Position numbers and translations under genes: made by a program. A model generated the notes under the pieces. That model was not told where the DNA came from. It did not search any database and saw only the letters and a list, made by a program, of their open reading frames with translations. From Halopelagius longus (GTDB taxonomy: Archaea > Halobacteriota > Halobacteria > Halobacteriales > Haloferacaceae), in assembly GCF_900100875.1 (NCBI RefSeq), contig NZ_FNKQ01000003.1, forward strand, positions 372,001 to 436,000: a stretch of DNA of 64,000 nucleotides, written 5' to 3'. Below, one piece after another: positions 17,646 through 26,145 of the stretch; the stretch's first letter is position 1, and each line of letters begins with the position of its first letter.

Positions 17646-18257
17646 ATGTTACGAGCCGGCGTCGTCGCCGTCCAAGGCGACGTATCGGAGCACGCAGACG
17701 CCATCCGCCGGGCCGCCGCCGCCCACGGCGAGGACGTCGAAGTCGTCGAGATACGCCAGTCCGGCCGCGTCCCCGACTGCGACGCGTTGCTGATGCCGGG
17801 CGGGGAGTCGACCGCAATCTCTCGGCTGTTGGCGCGGGAGGGCATCGACGAGGAGATAGTCGAACACGTCGAACGCGGAAAGCCCGTGTTGGCGACGTGT
17901 GCGGGCCTCATCGTCGCCTCACGGGACGCACAGGACGACCGGGTGGACGCCCTGTCGCTGGTGGACGTGAGCGTGAACCGCAACGCGTTCGGCCGACAGG
18001 TGGACAGTTTCGAGGCCCCCTTGGAGGTGACGGGGTTGGACGAACCGTTCCCCGCCGTGTTCATCCGCGCGCCCGTCATCGACGACGTCGGCGAGGGCGT
18101 CGAAGTCCTCGCCGAATGGGACGGTAAACCGGTCGCGATACGCGACGGCCCCGTCGTCGGCACCTCCTTTCACCCCGAACTGACGACCGACAGCCGACTC
18201 CACGACATGGTGTTCTTCGAGGGCGACGTGGAAGTCGGGGCGAAAGCCTCCGACTGA
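17646..18257 (+). CDS. pdxT: Pyridoxal 5'-phosphate synthase, glutaminase subunit
   Basis: Class I glutaminase delivering ammonia to PdxS for ribose-phosphate-dependent PLP synthesis. 203 residues: AGVVAVQGDVSEHADA at the N-terminus, LLMPGGESTAIS near residue 55, the nucleophile Cys in VLATCAGLI near residue 84, SVNRNAFGRQVDSFEAPL, FIRAP, and the His-x-Glu pair in SFHPELT near residue 176. All match PdxT. pdxS is not in the window. Followed by two small hairpins and then hisE. Confidence 0.96.
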   Translation: MLRAGVVAVQGDVSEHADAIRRAAAAHGEDVEVVEIRQSGRVPDCDALLMPGGESTAISRLLAREGIDEEIVEHVERGKPVLATCAGLIVASRDAQDDRVDALSLVDVSVNRNAFGRQVDSFEAPLEVTGLDEPFPAVFIRAPVIDDVGEGVEVLAEWDGKPVAIRDGPVVGTSFHPELTTDSRLHDMVFFEGDVEVGAKASD

Positions 18258-18265
18258 CCCCGCGC

Positions 18266-18311
18266 GTTCGCCGGGCGGCGAACCGAGGCGGAACCGGGCG
18301 TGTTTTGCCCG
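18266..18311 (+). terminator. Two consecutive hairpins after pdxT
   Basis: Hairpin 1: GTTCGCC, loop GGGC, GGCGAAC (18266-18283), 8 nt after the pdxT stop. Hairpin 2: CGGGC, a seven-base loop containing TTTT, GCCCG (18295-18311). They fit a transcription end or processing site before hisE. Confidence 0.45.
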
Positions 18312-18330
18312 CGTCGTCCGACGCGCCGGT

Positions 18331-18633
18331 ATGGACGACGACACGCCGACCGAGGAGGTACTGGACGAACTCTTCTCGACCATCGAGTCCCGCAAGGCGG
18401 AGTTGCCCGAGGACTCCTACACGACGACGCTCTTCACCCACGAGAAAGGCGAAAACTACGCCTTAGAGAAGTTGGGCGAGGAGGCGACGGAGACGATTCT
18501 CGCCGCGAAGGACGACGACAGGGAGGAACTGCTGTACGAGAGCGCCGACTTAGTCTACCACCTGCTGGTCGTACTGGCGGCGCACGACGCGTCGCTGGAG
18601 GACCTGCGCGAAGAGTTGAAGAGTCGGTTCTAA
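18331..18633 (+). CDS. hisE: Phosphoribosyl-ATP diphosphatase
   Basis: Second step of histidine biosynthesis: hydrolyses PR-ATP to PR-AMP and PPi. 100 residues in a single all-alpha MazG-like domain: VLDELFSTIESRKAELPEDSYTTTLF, then ENYALEKLGEEATETILAAKDDDREELLYESADLVYHLLVVLAAH, which holds the ExxE and ExxD metal-binding residues. HisI is not fused, as normal for haloarchaea. The TAA stop overlaps the TAG stop of the convergent npdG gene by two bases, so the 3' ends are complementary. Confidence 0.95.
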   Translation: MDDDTPTEEVLDELFSTIESRKAELPEDSYTTTLFTHEKGENYALEKLGEEATETILAAKDDDREELLYESADLVYHLLVVLAAHDASLEDLREELKSRF

Positions 18634-19298
18634 CGGAACTGCACGCCCAAGTCGTGCATCCCGTCGTTGTTCTGGGCGACGTTGATGAGAAGCGGCGTGA
18701 CGGACTCGACTTCCGCGGCGTTGGCGACGCCGCCGGCGTCTAACGCGCGGAGGCCGTCTATCTCCTCTGCGAGACGCATCACCGTCTCCTTGGCGTCTCC
18801 GTCGTCGGAGACGACGAGGGTGTCGATGCCGAGTTCGGCGTCCAAGTTCGCGAGGCGTCCCGCCGCGAGGTTGTGGAACGCGCCGACGACGCCCACGCCG
18901 TCGGGCGCGGCGTCGGCGACGAGTTGGGTGACGCTGCCCGCACTCGGCGGGTGGTAGTGGAAGCCGTCGTCGCCGCGTTTCATCCCCGCCGCGGGCGTGA
19001 CCAACACGTCGCCGTCTTCGAGTCCGTCCGCGACGGCTTCGACGGTGTCTGCGACGTGGTACGGCGGCACCGCGAGGACGACTATCCTCGCCCGTTCGGC
19101 GGCCATCTCGTTGACGAAGCCGTTGACCTTCCGGTCGCGCCCCCGACTCGACAGTTCCGTCTCGTACTCGTCGGCCTTCTCGCGCGCCTTCTCGGGGTCC
19201 CGAGAGCCGACGACGACTTCGTGGTCCGTGTGGTAGGCCCACCGCAGGGCGAGTGCCTCGCCGATGTCGCCGGTCCCACCGAGGAGTGCGATTCGCAT
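18630..19298 (-). CDS. npdG: F420H2:NADP oxidoreductase
   Basis: Transfers hydride between reduced coenzyme F420 and NADP. 222 residues from the ATG at 19298: N-terminal Rossmann motif LLGGTGDIGEALALRWA, the NADP-selective VVVGSRDPEKAREKADEYE, MAAERARIVVLAVPPYHVADTVEAV, the PPSAGSVTQLVADAAP region, and a C-terminal helical part (NNDGMHDLGVQFR). The motif order matches archaeal NpdG. Haloarchaea make F420 although they are not methanogens, so this is expected. The stop overlaps that of hisE tail-to-tail. Upstream on the same strand are two small membrane proteins 62 bp away. Confidence 0.93.
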   Translation of the reverse strand: MRIALLGGTGDIGEALALRWAYHTDHEVVVGSRDPEKAREKADEYETELSSRGRDRKVNGFVNEMAAERARIVVLAVPPYHVADTVEAVADGLEDGDVLVTPAAGMKRGDDGFHYHPPSAGSVTQLVADAAPDGVGVVGAFHNLAAGRLANLDAELGIDTLVVSDDGDAKETVMRLAEEIDGLRALDAGGVANAAEVESVTPLLINVAQNNDGMHDLGVQFR

Positions 19299-19360
19299 GC
19301 CTCGGAGTGCGGACGGAACCGGGTAAAGCGTTGCGTGACCGGGGGCGTCTGCCGGTGTCT

Positions 19361-19561
19361 TCAGTCCCTCTCCGGGACGACTTCCGGGCCGTACGTTACG
19401 AGGAAGGCGACGAGGGGCGCGACCAGAAGCGTCCCGAACAGCACGTACGTCCGCGGGGTGGTCCCCTCGGGGAAGAGCGACCACGCGACGAGTCCCACGG
19501 CGTCCACGAGGAGCATCACCGTCAGGAATCGCACGAGGTGCGAGAGCGTGTCTCGCTTCAC
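19361..19561 (-). CDS. Small two-helix membrane protein
   Basis: 66 residues, starting at a GTG whose GTGA overlaps the TGA stop of the upstream membrane gene, which argues for translational coupling. Two hydrophobic helices are visible: VRFLTVMLLVDAVGLVAWSLF and YVLFGTLLVAPLVAFLVTYG, with a short charged tail (PEVVPERD). No catalytic residues are recognisable. Likely acts with its 125-residue neighbour; function unknown. Confidence 0.75.
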   Translation of the reverse strand: MKRDTLSHLVRFLTVMLLVDAVGLVAWSLFPEGTTPRTYVLFGTLLVAPLVAFLVTYGPEVVPERD

Positions 19562-19935
19562 AGCGCCTCACCCCTGCTCCGTGGGACCGGGTTCCACCGC
19601 TGAGCCCGATTGAAGGCAGCCTGTCCGCCGAGGAGAGAGATCAGGTTGTTCACGAAACCGCCGACGCCGACGGCGTCCAACAGCGTGTGGAGGAGGAAGA
19701 ACACGGCGATGAACGCCACCAGCTCGACGGTCAGGTCGCCGACCCGCGCGTCGTCCGACTCGAACCGCGTGAGGAACCAGTACGACAGGGGGACGGTGAC
19801 GGCGCTTGCGACCAGGGCGCCGACGACCCAGACGCCGCCGGTCGGGTCGGGAGCCAAGAAGCCGGCCACGAGCACCGCCAGAAAACCGCCGAGAGGGAAG
19901 GACCAACAGACCCGTTCGATTCGAAGCGCGTCCAT
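19558..19935 (-). CDS. Four-helix membrane protein, operon with the 66-aa protein
   Basis: 125 residues. Hydrophobic stretches lie at about 10-28 (WSFPLGGFLAVLVAGFLA), 32-55 (VWVVGALVASAVTVPLSYWFL), 68-88 (LTVELVAFIAVFFLLHTLLDAV) and 90-103 (GGFVNNLISLLGG). The C-terminal tail is polar. It resembles uncharacterised haloarchaeal membrane proteins. The stop overlaps the GTG start of the next gene by 4 bp. No function can be assigned. Confidence 0.75.
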   Translation of the reverse strand: MDALRIERVCWSFPLGGFLAVLVAGFLAPDPTGGVWVVGALVASAVTVPLSYWFLTRFESDDARVGDLTVELVAFIAVFFLLHTLLDAVGVGGFVNNLISLLGGQAAFNRAQRWNPVPRSRGEAL

Positions 19936-19965
19936 GCCGGACGTGGGCCGGGGTCGGAGGTAAAG

Positions 19966-20847
19966 TTACTCCTCGGGCGGGGAGAGCAGGTCCGGCAGGT
20001 CGTTCACGGAGTCGACGACGGCCGCCGCGCCGGTCGCCTCGTACTTCTCTCTGCCCTCCTCGCCGGTGAGGCCGCCCGTGAGGACGCCGACGCCGCGGTA
20101 CGTCCGCGAGTCGTCCGCCGCCGCGGCGTTGACGGCGGTTCGCACGTCGTCCAACGTGTCGCCGACGAAGACGACGCTGTCGGCGTCCAACCGTTCCGCG
20201 AGGGTGGTGAGCGCGTGGGGGTGGGGTTTGCCCTCCTCCCAGTCGTCCATGGTGAAGCGGTGGTCGGCGGGGACGGCGAATTTCGACCGGGCGAGGGCGA
20301 TGTCCGCCTCCGCGGCGGGGCGGCCCGTCAGGACGCCCGTCCGGTAGTACGAGGTGAGGTGGTCCAGCGTCTCTCCCTCGACGATGACCGGTTCGTCGTT
20401 GATGTAGCCGTCCGCCTCGAACGGCGGGTCGCCGCCTTCGAGTTCCCGAAAGAGGTCCGCACCGAGGTAGAGCGCTTGGAACGTCTCGCGGAGAGCGTCG
20501 GTGTCCCACGCGTCCTCGACGGCGGCGTACTCGTCCGCAGAGAGGTGGGCTTCGACGACTGCCTCGGCGGCGGAGAGGCCGCCGCCGCGTTCGGCGATGC
20601 GGTCCGCGAACGCCGGGAGCGACAGCGAGAACGACTCCCGGTCGTCGGCGAGAACGTACAGGGCGGCGGCGTACGTCAGTTCCCAGTCGTTGTTGAACCC
20701 GCCCGCGTCCTTGAACAGTTGAATCTCCTCCCGGTCGATGGTCCGCCCGTGCAGGCGGTCGACGCTCTCGACGATTGCCCGACGGTAGGAGTCGGCGACG
20801 TCGACGAGAACGCCGTCCACGTCGAGGACGACTGCGTCTGCGTGCAT
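19966..20847 (-). CDS. HAD-superfamily phosphatase (TIGR01548-like)
   Basis: 293 residues from the ATG at 20847. HAD motifs: [16 protein letters not shown] with nucleophile Asp near residue 9, [15 protein letters not shown] (motif II Thr), a lysine in [17 protein letters not shown], and [14 protein letters not shown] (motif IV acid residues). The cap region with [22 protein letters not shown] matches a family named TIGR01548, described as related to imidazole glycerol-phosphate dehydratase, although the substrate is unknown. The UPF0146 gene lies 25 bp upstream on the same strand, probably the same transcript. Confidence 0.85.
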   Translation of the reverse strand: MHADAVVLDVDGVLVDVADSYRRAIVESVDRLHGRTIDREEIQLFKDAGGFNNDWELTYAAALYVLADDRESFSLSLPAFADRIAERGGGLSAAEAVVEAHLSADEYAAVEDAWDTDALRETFQALYLGADLFRELEGGDPPFEADGYINDEPVIVEGETLDHLTSYYRTGVLTGRPAAEADIALARSKFAVPADHRFTMDDWEEGKPHPHALTTLAERLDADSVVFVGDTLDDVRTAVNAAAADDSRTYRGVGVLTGGLTGEEGREKYEATGAAAVVDSVNDLPDLLSPPEE

Positions 20848-20872
20848 ACCGGGAGGCGGTACCCCGGTGGCC

Positions 20873-21307
20873 TTAGCGTTGTGATTCCGCACCGGGTTCG
20901 CGGCGGTCGGCGGGGACGACGTACAGCGTCTCCCCGCCGACGGATTCGGTCTCCGCGGGGACCGACGGCGCGTCGTAACCGAGGGTGGTAAAGAGGAAGT
21001 CCGCGCCGACGGCACGCGCCACGTCGCGCGCCGGGCGGTGGAGTTCCGGCGGGAGGTTCAGCGCGTAGACGGCGTCGGCGCGGTACGCCGCCCCCGGGTC
21101 CTCGCGTTCGCTCGCGGCCACCACGTCGTCCTCGACGAACTCGACGCCGGGCGGCGCGTCGAACTCGTGAACGTCCGTCGCCGTCACCTCCGCGCCGGCG
21201 GCGGCGACTGCGGCGGCCACGTCGGGTGCCCGCCCGATACCGATTTCGACCAAACTGTCGTATCGGGCGAGGCGCGCGGCGAGGGCGTCTCGAAGTGCGG
21301 TTTCCAC
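20873..21307 (-). CDS. UPF0146 family protein (Rossmann, methyltransferase-like)
   Basis: 144 residues from a GTG start at 21307. It begins [46 protein letters not shown], which has the glycine loop and acidic residue of a SAM-binding Rossmann fold, and continues [32 protein letters not shown]. Short for a methyltransferase and without a clear catalytic motif. The family is archaeal and uncharacterised. It sits immediately upstream of the HAD phosphatase and is divergent from archaemetzincin, with only a 39-bp gap. Confidence 0.85.
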   Translation of the reverse strand: METALRDALAARLARYDSLVEIGIGRAPDVAAAVAAAGAEVTATDVHEFDAPPGVEFVEDDVVAASEREDPGAAYRADAVYALNLPPELHRPARDVARAVGADFLFTTLGYDAPSVPAETESVGGETLYVVPADRREPGAESQR

Positions 21308-21346
21308 GGCGGGATGTTTATACCCCCGCTCTCCTTAACAACTTCC

Positions 21347-21868
21347 ATGCTTGTCGATATCGTGCCTATCGGGGAACTTCCCGCGCAAGTGAAGCGGGAG
21401 GCGTCTGCTGCGCTGCGGGGGGTCTACGACTGCGACGTGACGCTCCACAACGAACAGGCGATTCCCGAAGGCGCGTTCGACCGCAGTCGGAAGCAGTACC
21501 GAGCAGAGCAGTTCATCGAACTGGCGAGTCGCGTGGGAAGCGGCGACAAGAACATCGGGATAACCTCGCAGGACCTCTACTACCGGCGACGCAACTACGT
21601 CTTCGGTCTCGCCTACCTGAACGGAAACGGGTCGGTTATCTCCACGTATCGTCTCCAGACCTCGTCTGACGGCGGTATCACCACCAAACCGGCGAGCGAA
21701 GTGTTCTCGGACCGGGTCCGGAAGGAAGTCGTCCACGAAATCGGGCACACCCTCGGCCTCGAACACTGCGACAACAACAAGTGCGTCATGTCGTTCTCGC
21801 CGACGGTTCGCGAGGTGGACGTCAAAGAGGAGAACCTCTGCGGCACCTGCAGTCGGTTGGTCCACTAA
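21347..21868 (+). CDS. amzA: Archaemetzincin (zinc metallopeptidase)
   Basis: 173 residues from the ATG at 21347, preceded by a TTTATA element near 21316. The C-terminal half holds the complete family signature: HEIGHTLGLEHC-x4-CVM followed by CGTC near the end, meaning three zinc-binding histidines, the catalytic Glu and four conserved cysteines for a second zinc. The N-terminus (MLVDIVPIGELP) and YYRRRNYVFGLAYLNG also match. It is a probable cytosolic aminopeptidase of unknown physiological substrate. Monocistronic, ending 71 bp before a universal stress gene. Confidence 0.95.
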   Translation: MLVDIVPIGELPAQVKREASAALRGVYDCDVTLHNEQAIPEGAFDRSRKQYRAEQFIELASRVGSGDKNIGITSQDLYYRRRNYVFGLAYLNGNGSVISTYRLQTSSDGGITTKPASEVFSDRVRKEVVHEIGHTLGLEHCDNNKCVMSFSPTVREVDVKEENLCGTCSRLVH

Positions 21869-21939
21869 CGCGGCCTCTCTTTTCCGCCACGGCACATAAG
21901 CGCTCACGAGACGTAGTTCCGAGACGGAAGTGACCACCG

Positions 21940-22386
21940 ATGCAGTATCTCGTCGCGGTTGACGGTTCCGAATCGAGCATCGAAGCCCTCGAACACGCCA
22001 TCGGCGTGGCGTCGCTACTCGACGCGGAGTTGACCCTCGTCTACTCCGTCGAGCCTCGAATCCTCGTCGACGAGGGCGGGGACGCGCCGTCGTTCCCCGA
22101 GGCGAGCGAACGACTCTACACCGAGGACATCGCCGAAGCCGAGTCGCGGGGCGAACGCGTCCTCGAAGACGCCGTCGAACGGGCGCGCGAGGCGGACGTC
22201 GACGCCGACTCCGAACTCCTGTACGGCGACCCGGTCGATACGATAGCCGAGTACGCCGACGAAGAGGGGATGGACGGCGTGTTCGTCGGGCACCGCGGCC
22301 TCTCGAAGCGAGCGCAGGGACTCGTCGGGAGCGTCGCCACCGGACTCGTCGAACGCGCGAACGTCCCGGTGACCGTCGTCCGATAG
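21940..22386 (+). CDS. Universal stress protein, overlapping rtcA
   Basis: 148-residue UspA protein: MQYLVAVDGSESSIEALEHAIGVASLL at the N-terminus and GVFVGHRGLSKRAQGLVGSVATGLVERANVPVTVVR at the C-terminus, with the ATP-binding G-x2-G-x9-G-S loop intact. Its TAG stop shares one base with the GTG start of rtcA, so ribosomes finishing this gene could re-initiate there. A CATAAG element about 45 nt upstream may be the promoter. This links a stress protein to RNA end repair (inference). Confidence 0.9.
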   Translation: MQYLVAVDGSESSIEALEHAIGVASLLDAELTLVYSVEPRILVDEGGDAPSFPEASERLYTEDIAEAESRGERVLEDAVERAREADVDADSELLYGDPVDTIAEYADEEGMDGVFVGHRGLSKRAQGLVGSVATGLVERANVPVTVVR

Positions 22387-23417
22387 TGCTCGAACTCGAC
22401 GGGAGCGACGGCGGCGGCCAACTCCTGCGGACGGCCCTCTCTCTGTCTGCGGTCACCGGCAGGCCGTTCCGGATGGAGAACGTGCGGGGGGAGCGTCCGA
22501 CCCCCGGCCTGAAGACGCAACACGTCGCGGCGGTTCGGGCGGTCGCCGACGCGACGGACGCGACGGTCGACGGCGACGAACGCGGGTCCGAGACGCTCGC
22601 GTTCGCGCCCGACGGCTTCCGCGGCGGCGACGTGTTCGCCGAGGTGGAAACGGCGGGAAGCGCCGCACTCGTCTGCGACGCGGTGCTCCCCCTCGCCCTC
22701 GCACTCGACGGGACGCTCTCGGTCACCGTCACCGGCGGGACGGACGTCGAGTGGTCTCCCTCGGCCGACTACCTCCGGCGGGCGAAACTCCCGCTCCTCC
22801 GCGAGTTCGGACTCGACGCCGGCCTCGAAGTGAAACGGCGGGGGTTCTACCCCGCCGGCGGCGGCAGACTCGCCTTCGAGATCCGGCCCTCGAATCTCGC
22901 CCGCCTCCGACTGCGCTCTCGGGGGGCGCTACGGGGGGTGCTCGTGAACGCCGTCGCCACCGAGTCGCTGTCGGACGCGAACGTGGCGGAACGACTCCGG
23001 GACGCCGCGGTCGAACGTCTGACGGCCACGTCGGGGCCGAACCTCGAAGCGAAGCGGGTCGAACCGACCGCCGAGTACGTCCCGGCGTCGTCGCCCGGTG
23101 CGGTCGTGACGCTCGTCGCCGACTGCGAGGAGGGTCGCGCGGGGTTCGTCGGCCTCGGAAAACGAGGGGTGCCCGCCGAGAACGTCGCCGCCGAGGCGGT
23201 GGACGCGTTCGCGTCGTGGCGGGCGGACGACGCGCCGGTGGACGCCCGGATGGGCGACCAACTGGCCGTCTGGGCCGCACTCGCGGGCGGCGAGGTGCGC
23301 GTCCCCGCCGTCACCGACCACCTGCGGACGAACGTCGAGGTGATTCGAGCGTTCGACTACGACGTGGCGGTGGAACCCGGCGGCGACGGCGGCGTCCTCC
23401 TGAGTCCCGACCTGTAG
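22386..23417 (+). CDS. rtcA: RNA 3'-terminal phosphate cyclase
   Basis: Converts an RNA 3'-phosphate to a 2',3'-cyclic phosphate using ATP through an enzyme-AMP intermediate. 343 residues from a GTG start at 22386, directly giving the conserved LELDGSDGGGQLLRTALSLSAVTG. Other motifs: RPTPGLKTQHVAAVRAV, the GRLAFEI strand, and the C-terminal VTDHLRTNVEVIRAF, whose His is the expected adenylylated residue. Length is normal. It is translationally coupled to the preceding universal stress protein. No rtcB is in the window. Confidence 0.95.
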   Translation: MLELDGSDGGGQLLRTALSLSAVTGRPFRMENVRGERPTPGLKTQHVAAVRAVADATDATVDGDERGSETLAFAPDGFRGGDVFAEVETAGSAALVCDAVLPLALALDGTLSVTVTGGTDVEWSPSADYLRRAKLPLLREFGLDAGLEVKRRGFYPAGGGRLAFEIRPSNLARLRLRSRGALRGVLVNAVATESLSDANVAERLRDAAVERLTATSGPNLEAKRVEPTAEYVPASSPGAVVTLVADCEEGRAGFVGLGKRGVPAENVAAEAVDAFASWRADDAPVDARMGDQLAVWAALAGGEVRVPAVTDHLRTNVEVIRAFDYDVAVEPGGDGGVLLSPDL

Positions 23418-23456
23418 GGTCGAGACGACCGGCGACGCGGCCGAGGACCGTCGCGC

Positions 23457-23915
23457 TTACGGTTCGTACGTGCCTTCCATTCGAGCCTCCTCAACGACGT
23501 GGCCCTCGATAGCGTCCTGCAGTTCGTCCTTCGACGCGCCGGAGTCTAAGTCGAGTTCCGTGTCGAGGGCGTAGACGACGAACCGGTACGTGTGCGGGCG
23601 GTCCGGCGGGTTCGGGCCGCCGTACTCGCGTTCGCCGTAGTCGTTCTCGCCCGTCCGCGCGTCGGCGTCCTGCGGGGTCCAGTCGTCCGGCAGCGAACAG
23701 GTCTCCGAATCGACGGAGATGTTCCAGACGACCCAGTGGTCCCACACTTTTCCGGCGGGTTCCTCCGCGTCCGGGTCGTCCACGAAGAGGGCGAGAGACT
23801 CCGCTTCCTCGGGGATATCCTCGATTATCAGCGGCGGGTTCGTGTTGGCTTCTTCGTAGCCGTGCCGTCGAGGGATCTCGCCACCGTCCGAGAACGCCGG
23901 ACTGATGAGACGCAT
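23457..23915 (-). CDS. YbhB/YbcL-type phosphatidylethanolamine-binding (PEBP) protein
   Basis: 152-residue protein of the Raf-kinase-inhibitor-like family: SPAFSDGGEIPRRHGYEEANTNPPLIIEDIPEEAESLALFVDDPDA, then DHWVVWNIS with the conserved His, and RPHTYRFVVYALDTELDL with the second pocket histidine, ending in the HVVEEARMEGTYEP signature. Prokaryotic members bind small anions or phospholipid head groups; their physiological roles are poorly defined. Convergent with rtcA, with a 39-bp gap. No signal peptide, so cytosolic. Confidence 0.93.
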   Translation of the reverse strand: MRLISPAFSDGGEIPRRHGYEEANTNPPLIIEDIPEEAESLALFVDDPDAEEPAGKVWDHWVVWNISVDSETCSLPDDWTPQDADARTGENDYGEREYGGPNPPDRPHTYRFVVYALDTELDLDSGASKDELQDAIEGHVVEEARMEGTYEP

Positions 23916-24034
23916 GAAAAGATCGTTTGGAACCGGGGTACGTGTGAATTATGGCCGAACGTCACTCGTCGGCGGAGGAATCGGATCCGCGGTCGGACCC
24001 CGGCGAGGGTCGAACGGAACTCCGGCGGACGCGG

Positions 24035-24235
24035 TTACTTCCGTCCGAGTATCTTGATGAGAGCCTGCGCGACGAGTCCGCCGACGGTGGACTTCGTGGA
24101 GACGAGGGCCGCGCCGGCGTACATGAGCGCTCGCTTCGGCTTCTTCTGGAAGAGCGCGATACCCGCCCGCGCGACGAGCATGCCGACGTTCGCGCTTTTG
24201 AACTTGCTTCCCGAGAGGAACGACTTGGTGCTCAT
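24035..24235 (-). CDS. Small basic hypothetical protein (66 aa)
   Basis: Sequence starts MSTKSFLSGSKFKSANVGMLVARAGIALFQKKPKRALMYAG and ends LVAQALIKILGRK. Basic overall with two moderately hydrophobic alanine/glycine-rich stretches, which is unusual in this acidic proteome and suggests peripheral or integral membrane association. No cysteines or known motif. It is 79 bp downstream of the ABCE1 gene's stop on the same strand. The competing + frame at 23951 is charged low-complexity sequence and was not accepted. Function unknown. Confidence 0.65.
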   Translation of the reverse strand: MSTKSFLSGSKFKSANVGMLVARAGIALFQKKPKRALMYAGAALVSTKSTVGGLVAQALIKILGRK

Positions 24236-24314
24236 GTGAGAAGGGATGCGTCCGACGCCGATAACGCTTGAGGCCGCACCCGCAGGGGCGGAGAAGAGAG
24301 CGGTCGAGTGCGGA

Positions 24315-26144
24315 CTACGGGGCGTAGTAGTACTCGCCTTCGCGCTTCTGTTTGCTGTCGAGTTGCGACCCGGGCTTGTTGATGCGCGGACGCTGGGTGC
24401 GTTCGTCGCGGCGGAACGTGATGTCCAGGTCCGCGAGGAAGTCGTTCATCCCGGCGCGCATCTCCTGCGGCGTCGAGGCGTGACCGCGTTCCGCGGGTTC
24501 GCCGTCGAACACCATCAGACGGTCCGCGAGCAGGTCGATCATGTAGATGTCGTGGTCGATGACCATCACCGTCGCGTCGTGGTTCTCCGCGTACCGGCGG
24601 ATGGCCGAGGTGGCCTGCACGCGTTGTTCGACGTCGAGGTGGGCCGAGGGTTCGTCCATCACGTACAGGTCGGCGTCCTCGGAGAGACACGCCGCGATGG
24701 CGACGCGTTGGCGTTCGCCGCCCGAGAGGTCGTCTAAGTTGCGCTCCATGATGCGTTCGAGTTGGAGCGGGTTCGCGACTTCGGTCTTCCAGTAGGAGGT
24801 GCCGAAGTCGTCGGTGATAGACGAGAGGAACGCGTCCACGCGCATCGGCTGGTCGATTTCGATGTACTGCGGCTTGTAGGCGATGTCGAGGCGAAAGTCG
24901 AGTTCGCCCTCGTCGGGTTCGAGCGACCCCGCGAACATCTTCGCGAGCGTCGACTTCCCGATACCGTTCGGGCCGACGATGCCGAGCACTTCCGACTGGT
25001 AGATGGTGCCCGCGTCCACTTCGAGGGAGAACTCGCCGTCGCCGTAGGACTTCGCGAGGTCGGGGTAGTCGATGAGCGCCTTCCCCTTCGTCGTCTCGCG
25101 GGGGGCGTGTTCGTGGAACGTTATCTCGTCGGGCCGGATGCGCATGTTCTCGTTCGAGAGGTACCCCTTCAGGTACTCGTTGATGCCGTTGCGCACCGAC
25201 TTGGGGTCGGTGATGACGCCGTACGCGCCGGGTTCACCGTAGGCGACGTGGAGCGTGTCGGCCAGGAGGTCGAGAATCGCCAAGTCGTGTTCGACCACGA
25301 GAACCGCCCGGTCCTCGTCCTCCGCCAACTCTTGGATGAGTCGCGCGGCGGTCACTCGCTGACCGATGTCGAGGTACGGCGAAATCTCGTCGAGGAAGTA
25401 GAAGTCCCTGTCGCGGGCGAGCGTGGCCGCGAGGGCCACGCGCTGGAGTTCGCCGCCCGAGAGCGTATCGAGCGGTTGGTCCATCACCGGGCCGATGCCG
25501 AGGCGTTCGACGTAGTCGTCGAGTGCGCCGCGTTCGTCCGTCGAATCGAGCAGATCGCGGGTGACGCCGTCGAACTGCTTCGGAATCTGGTCGACGTACT
25601 GCGGCTTGCGGGCGATGGTGACCACCTCGCCGCGGACGCGTTCGACGTAGTTCTGCAGTTCGGTGCCGCGGAACCGGTCGAGGACGGCCTCCCACGACGC
25701 CTCCTCGCCGTAGTCGCCGAGGTTCGGCACCATCTCGCCGGCGAGGGCCCGCACGGCCGTCGTCTTCCCGATGCCGTTCGGACCGAGGATGCCCGTCACG
25801 GAGCCCGCCTCGGGGACCGGAAGCCCGTAGAGGGCGAAGGAGTTCTCGCCGTAGCGGTGGACGGGGTCGTCCTGCAGTTCCGTGGGGAGGTTGATTATCT
25901 CGATGGCGTCGAACGGGCATTTCTCGACGCAGATGCCGCACGTCTCGCCGAGGCACACCTCCTCGGAGATGCGTATCTGGTCCGGGCCGCCGTCGTACGG
26001 TTCGTCCTCTTCGTAGTAGTCCCCCCGAGTGACGATGCACTCTTTGCCCGTCCGGTTCGGCGGGCAGAAGTTGGCGCACTCGTAGCTACAGCGGTCGGGC
26101 TGGCACCTATCGAGGTCGACTACCGCGATACTGTCGTCCGCCAT
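24315..26144 (-). CDS. Ribosome recycling ATPase ABCE1 (Rli1)
   Basis: Soluble twin-cassette ATPase with iron-sulfur clusters that splits ribosomes after termination together with aRF1/Pelota. 609 residues: an N-terminal ferredoxin-like part with two cysteine clusters (CSYECANFCPPN and CLGETCGICVEKCPFDAIEIINLP), a first nucleotide domain (Walker A GPNGIGKTTAVRALAG, signature LSGGELQRVALA), a hinge, and a second domain (GPNGIGKSTLAKMFAG, LSGGERQRVAIA, DEPSAHLD). It fits archaeal Rli1 throughout. The EMC6-like gene lies immediately upstream with a single intervening base, so they are probably co-transcribed. Confidence 0.98.
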   Translation of the reverse strand: MADDSIAVVDLDRCQPDRCSYECANFCPPNRTGKECIVTRGDYYEEDEPYDGGPDQIRISEEVCLGETCGICVEKCPFDAIEIINLPTELQDDPVHRYGENSFALYGLPVPEAGSVTGILGPNGIGKTTAVRALAGEMVPNLGDYGEEASWEAVLDRFRGTELQNYVERVRGEVVTIARKPQYVDQIPKQFDGVTRDLLDSTDERGALDDYVERLGIGPVMDQPLDTLSGGELQRVALAATLARDRDFYFLDEISPYLDIGQRVTAARLIQELAEDEDRAVLVVEHDLAILDLLADTLHVAYGEPGAYGVITDPKSVRNGINEYLKGYLSNENMRIRPDEITFHEHAPRETTKGKALIDYPDLAKSYGDGEFSLEVDAGTIYQSEVLGIVGPNGIGKSTLAKMFAGSLEPDEGELDFRLDIAYKPQYIEIDQPMRVDAFLSSITDDFGTSYWKTEVANPLQLERIMERNLDDLSGGERQRVAIAACLSEDADLYVMDEPSAHLDVEQRVQATSAIRRYAENHDATVMVIDHDIYMIDLLADRLMVFDGEPAERGHASTPQEMRAGMNDFLADLDITFRRDERTQRPRINKPGSQLDSKQKREGEYYYAP

Positions 26145-26145
26145 G

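Noticed and set aside
23951-24271. 106-codon plus frame (MAERHSSAEESDPRSDPGEG...)
   Set aside because: Charged low-complexity sequence without conserved motif, overlapping the more credible 66-residue minus-strand gene at 24035-24235.
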